Assembly (NCBI GenBank): GCA_016709725.1
Contig: JADJMG010000008.1
Coordinates: 1 to 64,000 of the forward strand
Direction: 5' to 3'
Origin: Bacteroidota bacterium
GTDB lineage: Bacteria; Bacteroidota; Bacteroidia; AKYH767-A; OLB10
Length of the DNA: 64,000 nucleotides
The position numbers and the translations under genes are program-made. Each line of letters starts with the position of its first letter. Within the stretch, counting starts at the first letter, position 1. Positions 18,746 to 27,095 of the stretch are shown here, in pieces. Below the pieces are notes generated by a model. The model worked only from the letters and a program-made list of their open reading frames with translations, made no database searches and had not been told where the DNA came from.

Positions 18746-21679
18746 TTATACAATTTCCTGCTGCACCATCTCACTAAACAATAAAGAAACCCTCGTACCT
18801 GCCGCCTCTCCATTCGCATGAAAAAGATCCTCAATATCTAGTCTGATGTTTGTATGCATCGTTGCATTTAGAGCTTCCACCCGCTTCACGCTCAATACTG
18901 AGCCAAATGAATTATGATCTCGAATATTATGAATATTCCATTCCATGGCTGCCTTTCTCCCTACGCCATTATCTTCTACCACTACATGCAAATCTCCCCC
19001 AATTATTTTTACTTTTAGCAGTAATTGTCCATGCGTTTTTAAATGACCAATTCCATGTTTAATTGCATTCTCCAGGAAAGGCTGGATTAACATGGGAGGA
19101 ATGCGAAGTGATAGCGATTCAATTTCTGCATCCACATCAAGTACAAAATCAAATTTACCACCAAAACGTTGTTGTTCCAATTCCACATACAGGCAATTCG
19201 CCTTAATTTCATCATTCAGTAATACTTCAGACTCCAATGAATTATCCAATATCATGCGCACTAAACGGGCAAACTTGGTAAGATACTTCTGCGCGGACTT
19301 CGTATCGTGTTTTAAAATAAAATCTTGAATAGAATTCATCACGTTAAAAATAAAATGCGGATTCATTTGAGCGCGCAATGCCTTTATCTCAAGCATTACG
19401 AGTTGTTTGTTAAAATCGGTACGCAACCTTTCTTGTTCACGCACACGTGCAATTCGCAACCGCATGAAATATACAGCCATTAGAATGATTGTAAATAATA
19501 CCAACAATCGAAACCACCACTGCTGCCAAAAGGGAGTTAAGATGGTAAACTTCAAACTCTCCTTAGCAACGGTCCAGGTCCCAGAACTGTTTTTTACCAA
19601 TACACTAAAAATATAATTCCCGGGCTTTAACGAAAGAAAATCAACGTGTCGACTCGACGTAACCGATTCAAAAGTATCGGCTTCATTCACGAGCCAATAA
19701 CGATACTTGATATTACCATAACTTTTATAGGACAATGCTTCAAAACCAATACTTATATTATTAGCACCATGATTGAGTGAACCAATTTCATCTAAACTCA
19801 CATCTACATTATTCACTTTGAAACTTGTGAAATGAAAAACGGGCGGTGTCGAATTCATAAAACTTGAACGTCCATCAAAAAACAAAATCGACTTCTTTGT
19901 TGCTACCCAAACGGTATCATTTAATACGGCGATATCATTAATTTCATTATCGGATAGTCCTTCATTATATCCAATACTACTCACTGAAAAACGAAACGGC
20001 GAAAAACTTTCAAGGGTCACTTTAGAAGCACCATTGTACGAAGCACACCATATTGAATTTTCCCCTTTTGTAATTCGATGAATAATATTATTACACAATC
20101 CATCCGACTCATCCACCTTGTAAGCTGAATCACCCTCTACGATCACGAGCCCTTTTCCTCGAGTCGCAAAAAAATACAGATCGTCCCTTTTTTCGATATC
20201 ATCCACCCTTACATCTTTAAATATAGGATGAAACAAACTGAGAATATTGCCTTGTTCATTGAGCAAATAAACACCACTGTTGGTTCCCAAAATAAACTTT
20301 CCATCGGGTCTCTCAATCACGCAATTTGCACGCTGCTTTAAACTTGACCATAAAAAAAGCGAGTCATCTTTAACTTTATACAATCCATTAATGGATGCAT
20401 TCAACATTTCTCCATTACGTAAACGAATAAAATCACCCTTCAACGATTTTGTTCCATCTGATGCAAAGGGATGAAATTTACCCGCCGACAAATATCCAGG
20501 AGGCTCCGTAGAAATTAATAAACGATCTGTACTTTCATCAAAAAACATAGCGTTTATATATTTCTCATTTTTCATTTGTGTTTTTGACAAACATGCTGAT
20601 GTACTAAATTCTGCAACCACACCATTCCAAAAACCGGCATAAATTATATTCTTACCTTTAGCTAGACATAAAGCTTCTTGCATGGAATCAGGATTTAATT
20701 TATATTCATTCACACCCGCATCATTAAAATAAAATACGCCACTATTTACGGTAGTCACCCAAAGACCACTTTCAAAATCGAGGACTGTACTTGAAATAAA
20801 TTCCTTTTCTAAATAGCCATTCAATATTTTCCAATTCTTCGTTGAGACCTTAAACAATCCATTGTACGTTGACACCCATAATTCATCATTTTTCCCTTCA
20901 TACAAATACGTAATGGGTGCAGGTAATTGTTTCAAGAGAAGAAGTTGACCCTTTTTATATTCAAACAAATATTTTGAAAGGGAGATGATCATACGTCCAT
21001 CACGCAAGTATTTTGCGAATAGTTGTCCGCTATAATTTACATCCACAAACAACGAATCGTACTGCCCTTTAAATTTTCGTACATACAAATAAGTTGGAAG
21101 TGTAGGAACAAATAATTTATTTCCAGAAGTCAGCAAGCGACCTTTTACGATTTCATCCACAAAAATTTGATTAAAGGGATGTGATTTTATAAACTTTAGT
21201 TGTAAGTGTACTTTTCCTTCCTTATCAATTATATACTCTCCATTATAATTGCAAGAGAAGTGAACATTATCTAGGCTATCAACAAAGAAACCTAAGGGGA
21301 TTGAATTCTCAACAATTTTCTTAGCAGCCGCATTAAATGCAAAAGGCTTTACCAAATCATTCTCCATGTAGAATAGTTGTCCTGAAAAAGTTTGCATCCA
21401 CATTCTTTCCTTGCTATCAATAAACAATTTGAAAACGGTATTATCGGCTAATCCTTCCCCTGAAGAAAAAACTTTAAACTCATATCCATTGTATCGAGCA
21501 ACGCCATGATCTGTTGCAAACCACAAATAGCCTTTCTTATCTTCGATGACTTGATAAATTTGAGAAGATGGCAATCCATCAAGGGTTGTAAACTGCCGCA
21601 ACACGGGCTGCGGCACTTGAGCAGCAAGAGATAGCGACATCATCATCATTGCTATCACCAAAATATCTCTTAAGCCCAT
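18746..21679 (-). CDS. Propeller-type LytS-like sensor histidine kinase
   Basis: 977 residues. A signal peptide (residues 1-20) leads to a periplasmic two-component-regulator propeller made of repeats such as SSQIYQVIEDKKGYLWFATDHGV. A Y_Y_Y domain follows (about 640-715, KYRYWLVNE). One transmembrane helix spans about 722-739. The cytoplasmic His_kinase domain has the phosphorylated histidine H775 in MNPHFIFN, an N box at about 865-875 (QPFLENAIKHG) and a G box at 902-907 (DNGVGR). It senses an unknown extracytoplasmic signal and should phosphorylate the LytTR regulator downstream. It differs from the hybrid kinases of polysaccharide loci because the regulator is a separate protein. Confidence 0.92.
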   Translation of the reverse strand: MGLRDILVIAMMMMSLSLAAQVPQPVLRQFTTLDGLPSSQIYQVIEDKKGYLWFATDHGVARYNGYEFKVFSSGEGLADNTVFKLFIDSKERMWMQTFSGQLFYMENDLVKPFAFNAAAKKIVENSIPLGFFVDSLDNVHFSCNYNGEYIIDKEGKVHLQLKFIKSHPFNQIFVDEIVKGRLLTSGNKLFVPTLPTYLYVRKFKGQYDSLFVDVNYSGQLFAKYLRDGRMIISLSKYLFEYKKGQLLLLKQLPAPITYLYEGKNDELWVSTYNGLFKVSTKNWKILNGYLEKEFISSTVLDFESGLWVTTVNSGVFYFNDAGVNEYKLNPDSMQEALCLAKGKNIIYAGFWNGVVAEFSTSACLSKTQMKNEKYINAMFFDESTDRLLISTEPPGYLSAGKFHPFASDGTKSLKGDFIRLRNGEMLNASINGLYKVKDDSLFLWSSLKQRANCVIERPDGKFILGTNSGVYLLNEQGNILSLFHPIFKDVRVDDIEKRDDLYFFATRGKGLVIVEGDSAYKVDESDGLCNNIIHRITKGENSIWCASYNGASKVTLESFSPFRFSVSSIGYNEGLSDNEINDIAVLNDTVWVATKKSILFFDGRSSFMNSTPPVFHFTSFKVNNVDVSLDEIGSLNHGANNISIGFEALSYKSYGNIKYRYWLVNEADTFESVTSSRHVDFLSLKPGNYIFSVLVKNSSGTWTVAKESLKFTILTPFWQQWWFRLLVLFTIILMAVYFMRLRIARVREQERLRTDFNKQLVMLEIKALRAQMNPHFIFNVMNSIQDFILKHDTKSAQKYLTKFARLVRMILDNSLESEVLLNDEIKANCLYVELEQQRFGGKFDFVLDVDAEIESLSLRIPPMLIQPFLENAIKHGIGHLKTHGQLLLKVKIIGGDLHVVVEDNGVGRKAAMEWNIHNIRDHNSFGSVLSVKRVEALNATMHTNIRLDIEDLFHANGEAAGTRVSLLFSEMVQQEIV

Positions 21680-21798
21680 CTTCTGTAACCTATTAATTTA
21701 TGCATCGAAATTTAATTCAAATTCCTGAATAAACCATCTATTCTAGAAAATATAGAAAGAATGATTAAAAATCGGGCAATTTACCTCACCTTTGCAGC

Positions 21799-22377
21799 AT
21801 GATTCAGATTGATGATAAACTCATTTCTTTAGATGTGATCGAAGAGCAGTTTGTGTGTGACCTCGGAAAGTGCAAAGGAGAATGTTGCATATCGGGAGAT
21901 GCGGGCGCGCCCCTAGAAAATGATGAGCTTTACGAAATTGAAGAAGCCTATCCTACTATTTTGAATATGCTTTCTGAAGACGGAAAAAAAAGTATTGAAA
22001 CGTATGGATTATACACAAAGGATGACGATGGCGATTGGGTAACTCCACTTGTTAATGGGAACAAAGAATGCGCCTATGTAATTTTTGAAAAAGGTGTCGC
22101 CACCTGCGCATTTGAAAAAGCACATTCAGTAGGGAAGATCTCTTTTCGAAAACCCATCTCCTGCCACCTCTATCCTATTCGAATTAAAAAATTAAAAAAC
22201 TACGAAGCTGTGAACTACGACCGCTGGGACATTTGTTCAGCAGCTTGTACTTTAGGAAAAAATTTAAAAGTTCCCGTTTATAAATTTTTAAAAGATGCGC
22301 TCATTCGAAAATATGGAGCGCAATGGTATATGGAATTAGAGATAGCCGTAGACCATTATTCAAAAAGTAAAACTTAA
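21799..22377 (+). CDS. DUF3109 family protein
   Basis: 192 residues, cytoplasmic. The N-terminal cysteine cluster (CDLGKCKGECC, about residues 20-30) and further cysteines at PISCHLYPIR and WDICSAACTLG are the hallmark of DUF3109, a family related to the YkgJ Fe-S or zinc-binding proteins. The role is unknown; the cysteines suggest metal or cluster binding. A CACCTTTGC element four bases before the start resembles the Bacteroidota -7 box and would give a very short leader. Confidence 0.85.
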   Translation: MIQIDDKLISLDVIEEQFVCDLGKCKGECCISGDAGAPLENDELYEIEEAYPTILNMLSEDGKKSIETYGLYTKDDDGDWVTPLVNGNKECAYVIFEKGVATCAFEKAHSVGKISFRKPISCHLYPIRIKKLKNYEAVNYDRWDICSAACTLGKNLKVPVYKFLKDALIRKYGAQWYMELEIAVDHYSKSKT

Positions 22378-22394
22378 AATTTAAGCATAAAAAA

Positions 22395-22422
22395 GGTGTC
22401 AATACATTTCTGTAATGACACC
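22395..22422. terminator. Intrinsic terminator between convergent genes
   Basis: GGTGTCA / TGACACC hairpin with a 14-base loop. Read on the minus strand it is followed by a seven-T run, so it mainly ends the ABC-F gene. It may also stop the DUF3109 gene. Confidence 0.7.
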
Positions 22423-22439
22423 CTTCGCTAAATTTTTAT

Positions 22440-23615
22440 TTAAGCAGTGATCAAATCTCCATACATCCGTGAGCGTAATTCCTGAACGGTTGTATCTTCT
22501 AGATACTCATCATAGGTCATACGACGGTCGATGATACCACCTGGCGTTAATTCAACAATACGATTCGCAACCGTATGCGTGAAGGCATGGTCATGTGAAC
22601 TGAACAAAGCAATATGTTTCCAATCAACCATAGCATCATTAAAAGCTGTGATCGATTCAAGATCTAAGTGATTCGTTGGCTCATCCAGAATAATGCAATT
22701 TGCATTTGTCAACATCATCCGAGAAATCATGCAACGCACCTTTTCTCCTCCTGAAAGTACAGTAGACATCTTCAACGACTCTTCGCCAGAGAACAACATC
22801 TTCCCTAAAAATCCGCGCACGAAACTTTCTTCCTTCTCTTTTGAAAACTGACGCAACCAATCGATCAATGACAAACTCTCTTTAAAAAATGCTGCATTAT
22901 CATTTGGTAAATAGGAACGCGTAATGGTAGTTCCCCATTCATATGTTCCGGTATCTGCAGTTTCGTTTTCCGTGATGATTTGAAAAAACGATGTTACTGC
23001 ACGGCGCTCTTTAGAGATCACCGCAATCTTATCACCTTTGTCCATCGAAAAAGTAATATCCTTAAAGAAAACCAAACCTTCATTCGATACTTTTTTCAAT
23101 CCCTCCACTCTCAACAATTGATCTCCACAATCGCGATCGGGTCTGAAAATAATTCCAGGATATTTACGTGTAGATGCTGGAATATCCTCCACCACTAATT
23201 TCTCTAATAATTTTTTACGACTCGTTGCTTGACGAGATTTTGATGCATTGGCAGAAAATCGTTCCACGAAATCTTGCAACTCTTTGCGTTTATCTTCTAC
23301 CTTCTTATTCTGATCACCACGTTGACGCAATGCCAATTGACTCGACTCATACCAGAAAGTATAGTTACCTGAATACAATTGCATCTTTCCAAAATCGATA
23401 TCGGCAACATGTGTACAAACGGTATCTAAAAAGTGACGATCATGACTTACTACCAATACAGTATTTTGAAAGTCGGCTAAAAAGTTTTCCAACCAAGTAA
23501 TCGTTTCCACATCGAGGTCATTCGTTGGCTCATCCAACAAAAGAATATCTGGATTTCCATAAAGTGCTTGTGCGAGGAGGACACGAACTTTTTCTTTACC
23601 GCTAATCTCCGTCAT
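22440..23615 (-). CDS. ABC-F family ATPase, C-terminal part
   Basis: 391 residues, the larger part of an ABC-F protein split at 23615-23623. It contains the first ABC signature (ISGKEKVRVLLAQAL) and Walker B (DILLLDEPTNDLD), the first switch histidine (VVSHDRHFLD) and the inter-domain linker. The second ABC domain lies about residues 170-350, with Walker B CIILDEPTNHLD and signature LSGGEKVRC. ABC-F proteins act on ribosomes rather than membranes. The layout is closest to the YbiT branch. The methionine at 23615 is internal; the true start is 24072. A run of nine A (minus strand) where eight keep the frame causes the split, probably an error. Confidence 0.85.
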   Translation of the reverse strand: MTEISGKEKVRVLLAQALYGNPDILLLDEPTNDLDVETITWLENFLADFQNTVLVVSHDRHFLDTVCTHVADIDFGKMQLYSGNYTFWYESSQLALRQRGDQNKKVEDKRKELQDFVERFSANASKSRQATSRKKLLEKLVVEDIPASTRKYPGIIFRPDRDCGDQLLRVEGLKKVSNEGLVFFKDITFSMDKGDKIAVISKERRAVTSFFQIITENETADTGTYEWGTTITRSYLPNDNAAFFKESLSLIDWLRQFSKEKEESFVRGFLGKMLFSGEESLKMSTVLSGGEKVRCMISRMMLTNANCIILDEPTNHLDLESITAFNDAMVDWKHIALFSSHDHAFTHTVANRIVELTPGGIIDRRMTYDEYLEDTTVQELRSRMYGDLITA

Positions 23616-24072
23616 TTTTTTTTCCGTGGTGTTCTTCCTTCACACCTAAATCACTCAACAAACTCGCGGCATTACTTTCAGCATCCCATCCGCCCATCTC
23701 TGCAAAAAGACTCTCCAACTCAGCAGCACGTAGTCCATCTGCCTCAGAAAAATCAGGCTTTCCGTATACTTCATCCTTTTCACGAATCACATCCATCAAC
23801 TTCACATTTCCCATCATCACTGCTTCCAACACATTGTATGCATCGTAAGCGTAATGATTTTGCTTCAACACACTCATTCGAGCCCCAGGATTTGTTGAAA
23901 CTTGTCCGGTGGTTGCATCAATTTCACCTGAAAGAATCTTCAAAAAAGTAGATTTACCGGCACCGTTAGCACCAATGATTCCATAGCAATTGCCGGGAAC
24001 AAATTTGATGTTAACATCATCGAAGAGAACACGCTTGCCGTAACGCAAGGAAATATTTGATACTGAGAGCAT
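23602..24072 (-). CDS. ABC-F family ATPase, N-terminal part
   Basis: 156 residues giving the start of the ABC-F protein. MLSVSNISLRYGKRVLFDDV is followed by Walker A GANGAGKST (about residues 35-43), the Q-loop region (VLKQNHYAYDAYNV) and the arm region. Its last residues (GKKNDGD) are shifted; removing one A restores GKKMTEISGKEKV and joins it to the fragment ending at 22440, for about 540 residues in total. The gene is preceded by a good TATCTTTG element at 24095-24102. Confidence 0.85.
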   Translation of the reverse strand: MLSVSNISLRYGKRVLFDDVNIKFVPGNCYGIIGANGAGKSTFLKILSGEIDATTGQVSTNPGARMSVLKQNHYAYDAYNVLEAVMMGNVKLMDVIREKDEVYGKPDFSEADGLRAAELESLFAEMGGWDAESNAASLLSDLGVKEEHHGKKNDGD

Positions 24073-24094
24073 TTTGGTGATATTTTTGGGGCTG

Positions 24095-24102
24095 CAAAGA
24101 TA
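24095..24102 (-). promoter_or_regulatory. -7 element of the ABC-F gene
   Basis: Minus-strand TATCTTTG, an exact TAnnTTTG match, 22 bases before the start codon at 24072. A 7-base tandem repeat occupies the region just upstream, where the -33 box would be expected. Confidence 0.55.
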
Positions 24103-24112
24103 GGGGTTTAAT

Positions 24113-24141
24113 TCAGAATTAAGAATTAAGAATTAAGAATT
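24113..24141. repeat. 7-base tandem repeat (AAGAATT-type), four copies
   Basis: AGAATTA-type units repeat four times in a row immediately upstream of the ABC-F -7 element. Related AGAATTCAGAATT words occur at about 37032-37100. Confidence 0.6.
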
Positions 24142-24230
24142 AGGCGAAATATGGAACCGGGGTGAGTTTAACGCTCTGGCATTCAAACAAACAGCTGAAG
24201 AATCTATAATCGTTGAAATACTTACTTTTG

Positions 24231-24275
24231 CACTGAAGTGTGAAGCCTTCCTTTGGAAGTCTTCACACTTCAGTG
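24231..24275. repeat. Long near-perfect hairpin upstream of tRNA-Arg
   Basis: Two 21-base arms around a three-base loop (TTT), with a single mismatch. The arms begin CACTGAAGTGTGAAG and end CTTCACACTTCAGTG. There is no T run after it, so it is not a standard terminator; it may be a processing site or a dispersed element. Confidence 0.7.
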
Positions 24276-24307
24276 GAAGCCGGAATTATTTTGGATTCAA
24301 AATATTA

Positions 24308-24381
24308 GCACCCGTAGTTCAATTGGATAGAATAACAGATTCCGATTCTGTTGGTTGGGGGTTCGAATCCCTTCGGGTGCA
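24308..24381 (+). tRNA. tRNA-Arg (CCG)
   Basis: A 74-base cloverleaf. The acceptor stem GCACCCG pairs with CGGGTGC and the discriminator is A. The anticodon stem ACAGA/TCTGT holds loop TTCCGAT with anticodon CCG, and the T arm is GGGGGTTCGAATCCC. CCA is not encoded. Confidence 0.93.
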
Positions 24382-24399
24382 CTGATTAATAAGTGAATG

Positions 24400-24420
24400 A
24401 CAGCAACGCTGTTTTTTTTT
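24400..24420 (+). terminator. Terminator of tRNA-Arg
   Basis: Short hairpin ACAGC-AAC-GCTGT followed by nine further T, 18 bases after the tRNA. Confidence 0.75.
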
Positions 24421-24474
24421 ATTTTAAGGAGGAGGTCAAGCTTGCTTGTACCTCTGGAATAAAATAAAAAAAGC

Positions 24475-24492
24475 AACCCGCATTTGCGGGTT
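24475..24492 (-). terminator. Intrinsic terminator, minus strand
   Basis: Hairpin AACCCGCA-TT-TGCGGGTT followed on the minus strand by a GCTTTTTTTATTTT tail. No minus-strand gene is obvious just upstream of it. A second small hairpin (GAGGTCAAGC/GCTTGTACCTC) lies next to it at 24432-24454. Confidence 0.5.
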
Positions 24493-24499
24493 GACATTC

Positions 24500-24735
24500 A
24501 CTATTTCCCATCCGGCTAGAAGGGAACTGCGAAGCTAATCCTACGTAACAGAGCGAGAAACCCATGCAGCAGAAATCGCTGCAGGGCAAAGCAGTTCGAG
24601 AGCGGGGATTATTTGTTGGCCTCGAGAGCCTCAGCCAACTTCTAGTGTGCGAGACAGAGCGAGAAACAGTTTGAAGGCGAGAAAGTTATATTCAGTACAT
24701 CGCTCTCACACACTTTCTCACTCTCATTTTATAGT
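24500..24735. other. Low-complexity non-coding DNA with GAGCGAGAAA-type words
   Basis: No gene seen. The stretch contains repeated GAGCGAGAAA/CTCGCTCTC-like words and a 15-base word CCTCGAGAGCCTCAG (24620-24634) that recurs at 29403-29417. Confidence 0.5.
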
Positions 24736-24743
24736 TATCTTTG
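24736..24743 (+). promoter_or_regulatory. -7 element of the thioesterase gene
   Basis: TATCTTTG, an exact match to TAnnTTTG, 16 bases before the ATG at 24759. The site rules out the earlier ATG at 24741, because that codon would overlap the promoter. Confidence 0.6.
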
Positions 24744-24758
24744 CAAAAAATTTATTTT

Positions 24759-25277
24759 ATGAAAACCAAAACTCCCTCCGATAGCGTAGCCATCTCCACA
24801 GAAATTGTACTTCCGAATGATACTAATACCTTGGGAAACTTGATGGGAGGTCGGTTGTTGCACTGGATGGATATTACTGCGGCCATCTCTGCACATCGTC
24901 ATTGTGGAAGAGTAGTAGTGACTGCGGCGGTAAACAATGTTGCTTTTACACATCCTATCAAACTAGGAGATATTGTTACGGTTCAGGCAAAGATTTCACG
25001 CTCGTTTAATTCGAGTATGGAAGTTTTTATTGATGTATGGGTAGAAGATAATTTCCGCAATAAAAAAATTAAAAGCAACGAAGCGATTTATACATTCGTA
25101 GCTGTTGATCAACTTGGAAATCCGATTCACGTTCCGGAATTAGTGCCTGAATCGCAAGAAGAAAAGGATCGTTATGCTGGTGCGTTGCGTCGTCGACAAC
25201 TATCCTTAATTCTTGCAGGGAAGATGAAAGCTGCGGATGCGACGGAGTTGAAAGCTTTGTTTATGGGTGAGAAGTAA
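24759..25277 (+). CDS. Acyl-CoA thioesterase (hot-dog fold)
   Basis: 172 residues from the ATG at 24759. It has the YciA/cytosolic acyl-CoA hydrolase pattern: an ND..NTLGNLMGGRLLHWMD segment (hot-dog helix and active-site Asp), AVNNVAFTHPIKLGDIVTVQAKI strands and SNEAIYTFVAVD. It hydrolyses acyl-CoA thioesters in the cytoplasm; substrate length cannot be read from sequence. The annotated upstream ATG at 24741 would add six residues but lies within the promoter element. It is convergent with the GT9 gene, with a 21-base gap. Confidence 0.9.
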   Translation: MKTKTPSDSVAISTEIVLPNDTNTLGNLMGGRLLHWMDITAAISAHRHCGRVVVTAAVNNVAFTHPIKLGDIVTVQAKISRSFNSSMEVFIDVWVEDNFRNKKIKSNEAIYTFVAVDQLGNPIHVPELVPESQEEKDRYAGALRRRQLSLILAGKMKAADATELKALFMGEK

Positions 25278-25298
25278 AATCACTTCATTCAACAGAAA

Positions 25299-26285
25299 TT
25301 ACAAAAAAGATTTTATTGCGTTTACGATTGCAGCATTGTCAATTCCGCTCATGCAATTGAAATGACCTTTTGGACATCGATCGTAACCAATTTTTGAACA
25401 AGGTCGACAGGAAAGATTTTTCACTTCCATGATCTTCGACAACTTTTTATTTTGTGGAAAATAAGGCGTCATCCCAAATTCCGGAACGGTATTTCCCCAA
25501 ACAGAAACGATGGGTTTATGAAAGGCTGCAGCAATATGCATTAAGCCGGTATCGTGGGTAAGAACTACTTTGGCTGCTTTTACTATTTGCGCTGATTCTC
25601 CCAGTGATAATTCTCCGCATACATTCCAAACATTTTCCATGGCTCCCATTTCAATTTGTTTGCTCCGAATTTTATCTTCCTTCCCTCCTAGCAACACAAC
25701 TGGATACTTCAATGCTTTTATCACACGGACAATTTTATCGCTGGGCATCATCTTCGTTGTATGTTGAGCGCCGATAGCGATGGCGACATATCCCTGTTGA
25801 TGCGTTGCGGGTAATTTATTAAGCACATTTTCCGCTCCTGGTTCTGAATAAAAATCGAGTCCCTTTAGATCATTCTTCACCTTAAATTTTTGCAAGGTTT
25901 CCATGTAACGATCCACAATATGAATCGGCGGCATTTTATTAATGTGAAGATTAACCAACATCCATTTTTGAATGTTTAGTTTTCGAAAAGAAAAACTCTT
26001 CACCTTTAATTTTCTCTTTATTTTGATGGATCGAAGGTTGTTATGGAGATCAATGATATAATCAAACTTTTGGGCTTTTAAGGAATCCATCACATCATCT
26101 AAAGTTCCATCGGTTGTCCAAAGTTTATCAATAAGAGGATGATGCATCAACACAGAAGCGTAACTCTTCTTTGTGAGGTAATGAATTTCAGCATCCTGAA
26201 CCTGTTCCTTTAGACAACGAATTACAGGAGACGTGAGTACGATATCTCCAATAGAGCTGAAACGAAGGATGAGAAATTTTGGCAA
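25299..26285 (-). CDS. Glycosyltransferase family 9 (heptosyltransferase-like)
   Basis: About 328 residues from a TTG at 26285; an ATG at 26354 would add 23 residues. It opens LPKFLILRFSSIGDIVLTSPVIRCLKEQ, the N-terminal strand-loop typical of GT9 (ADP-heptose:LPS heptosyltransferase) enzymes. It continues with YIIDLHNNLRS and a C-terminal nucleotide-sugar site VLTHDTGLMHIAAAFHKPIVSVWGNT. Two or three cysteines lie at the C-terminus (SCRPCSKIGYDRC), as often seen in Bacteroidota members. The role is transfer of a sugar in lipopolysaccharide or surface-glycan core synthesis at the inner membrane face. I prefer the later start because a TAAGTTTG promoter element (26306-26313) lies between the two candidates. 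Confidence 0.87.
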   Translation of the reverse strand: MPKFLILRFSSIGDIVLTSPVIRCLKEQVQDAEIHYLTKKSYASVLMHHPLIDKLWTTDGTLDDVMDSLKAQKFDYIIDLHNNLRSIKIKRKLKVKSFSFRKLNIQKWMLVNLHINKMPPIHIVDRYMETLQKFKVKNDLKGLDFYSEPGAENVLNKLPATHQQGYVAIAIGAQHTTKMMPSDKIVRVIKALKYPVVLLGGKEDKIRSKQIEMGAMENVWNVCGELSLGESAQIVKAAKVVLTHDTGLMHIAAAFHKPIVSVWGNTVPEFGMTPYFPQNKKLSKIMEVKNLSCRPCSKIGYDRCPKGHFNCMSGIDNAAIVNAIKSFL

Positions 26286-26305
26286 CTTTAACGATTTTGA
26301 CGCCT

Positions 26306-26323
26306 CAAACTTAGTTAAATTCG
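26306..26323. promoter_or_regulatory. Back-to-back -7 elements of divergent genes
   Basis: On the minus strand TAAGTTTG (26306-26313) points to the GT9 gene. On the plus strand TAAATTCG (26316-26323) lies five bases before the TatD start at 26328. The two boxes are almost adjacent, so polymerase binding should be mutually exclusive. Confidence 0.45.
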
Positions 26324-26327
26324 CAGC

Positions 26328-27095
26328 ATGCAAATCATCGATACCCATATTCATTTATATGCCAAAGAATATGAAGGAGATCTCCAAGCACTTATTCATG
26401 CTGCTAAACAAGATGGCGTTTCTCAAATGCTGTTGCCAAATATTGATCATGAATCGATTGAAGGGGTAAAGACCCTCGCTACAAATTTTCCAGGCTATTG
26501 CATTCCCATGATGGGCTTGCATCCCTGCTATGTGAAGGCAAATTATGAAGAGGAGTTGTCGATGATTGAAAAAGAATTGCGTACTGGTAATTATATTGCG
26601 GTTGGCGAAATTGGGATGGATAAATACTGGGAATTGGATTTCATTCAAGAGCAAGAAATCGCACTAAAACGACAATTGATTTTAGCGCATGAATTGGATC
26701 TGCCTGTCGCACTTCATACGCGTAATGCCAATCAAGAAGTATTGTCCATTATTAAGGAGTTACAGTTAGATGGTCTGCGCGGTGTGTTTCATTGCTTCAG
26801 TGGGACATTAGAAGAAGCCGATACCATGATTAAGCTCGGATTTTATTTGGGGATTGGCGGGGTACTCACCTATAAAAATGGTGGACTCGATAAAATTGTA
26901 ATTGACATTCCCATGGAGCATCTCGTTTTAGAAACTGATGGGCCTTATCTTTCACCGCACCCCCATCGAGGAAAAAGAAATCAGCCCGCTTTTATAAATT
27001 ATGTTGCTGAAAAATTAGCAGAGATAAAAAACATTTCTAAAAAAGAAGTAGCTGATATCACCAGTGCCAACGCCCGAAAACTATTCCGACTATGA
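26328..27095 (+). CDS. TatD family metal-dependent hydrolase
   Basis: 255 residues. Metal ligands H7 and H9 lie in DTHIHLY, with the Glu of GEIGMDKYW, HTRN (about residue 140), HCFSG (about 160) and the ETDGPYLSPHPHRGKRNQP segment near 205. This is the complete set for TatD-type DNases/hydrolases of the amidohydrolase superfamily. It is cytoplasmic. Its stop overlaps the asparaginase start by four bases (ATGA), so translation is coupled. Confidence 0.93.
   Translation: MQIIDTHIHLYAKEYEGDLQALIHAAKQDGVSQMLLPNIDHESIEGVKTLATNFPGYCIPMMGLHPCYVKANYEEELSMIEKELRTGNYIAVGEIGMDKYWELDFIQEQEIALKRQLILAHELDLPVALHTRNANQEVLSIIKELQLDGLRGVFHCFSGTLEEADTMIKLGFYLGIGGVLTYKNGGLDKIVIDIPMEHLVLETDGPYLSPHPHRGKRNQPAFINYVAEKLAEIKNISKKEVADITSANARKLFRL

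Noticed and set aside
24297..24497. 66-codon minus-strand frame over tRNA-Arg
   Set aside because: It runs through the tRNA and terminators, so it is not a gene.
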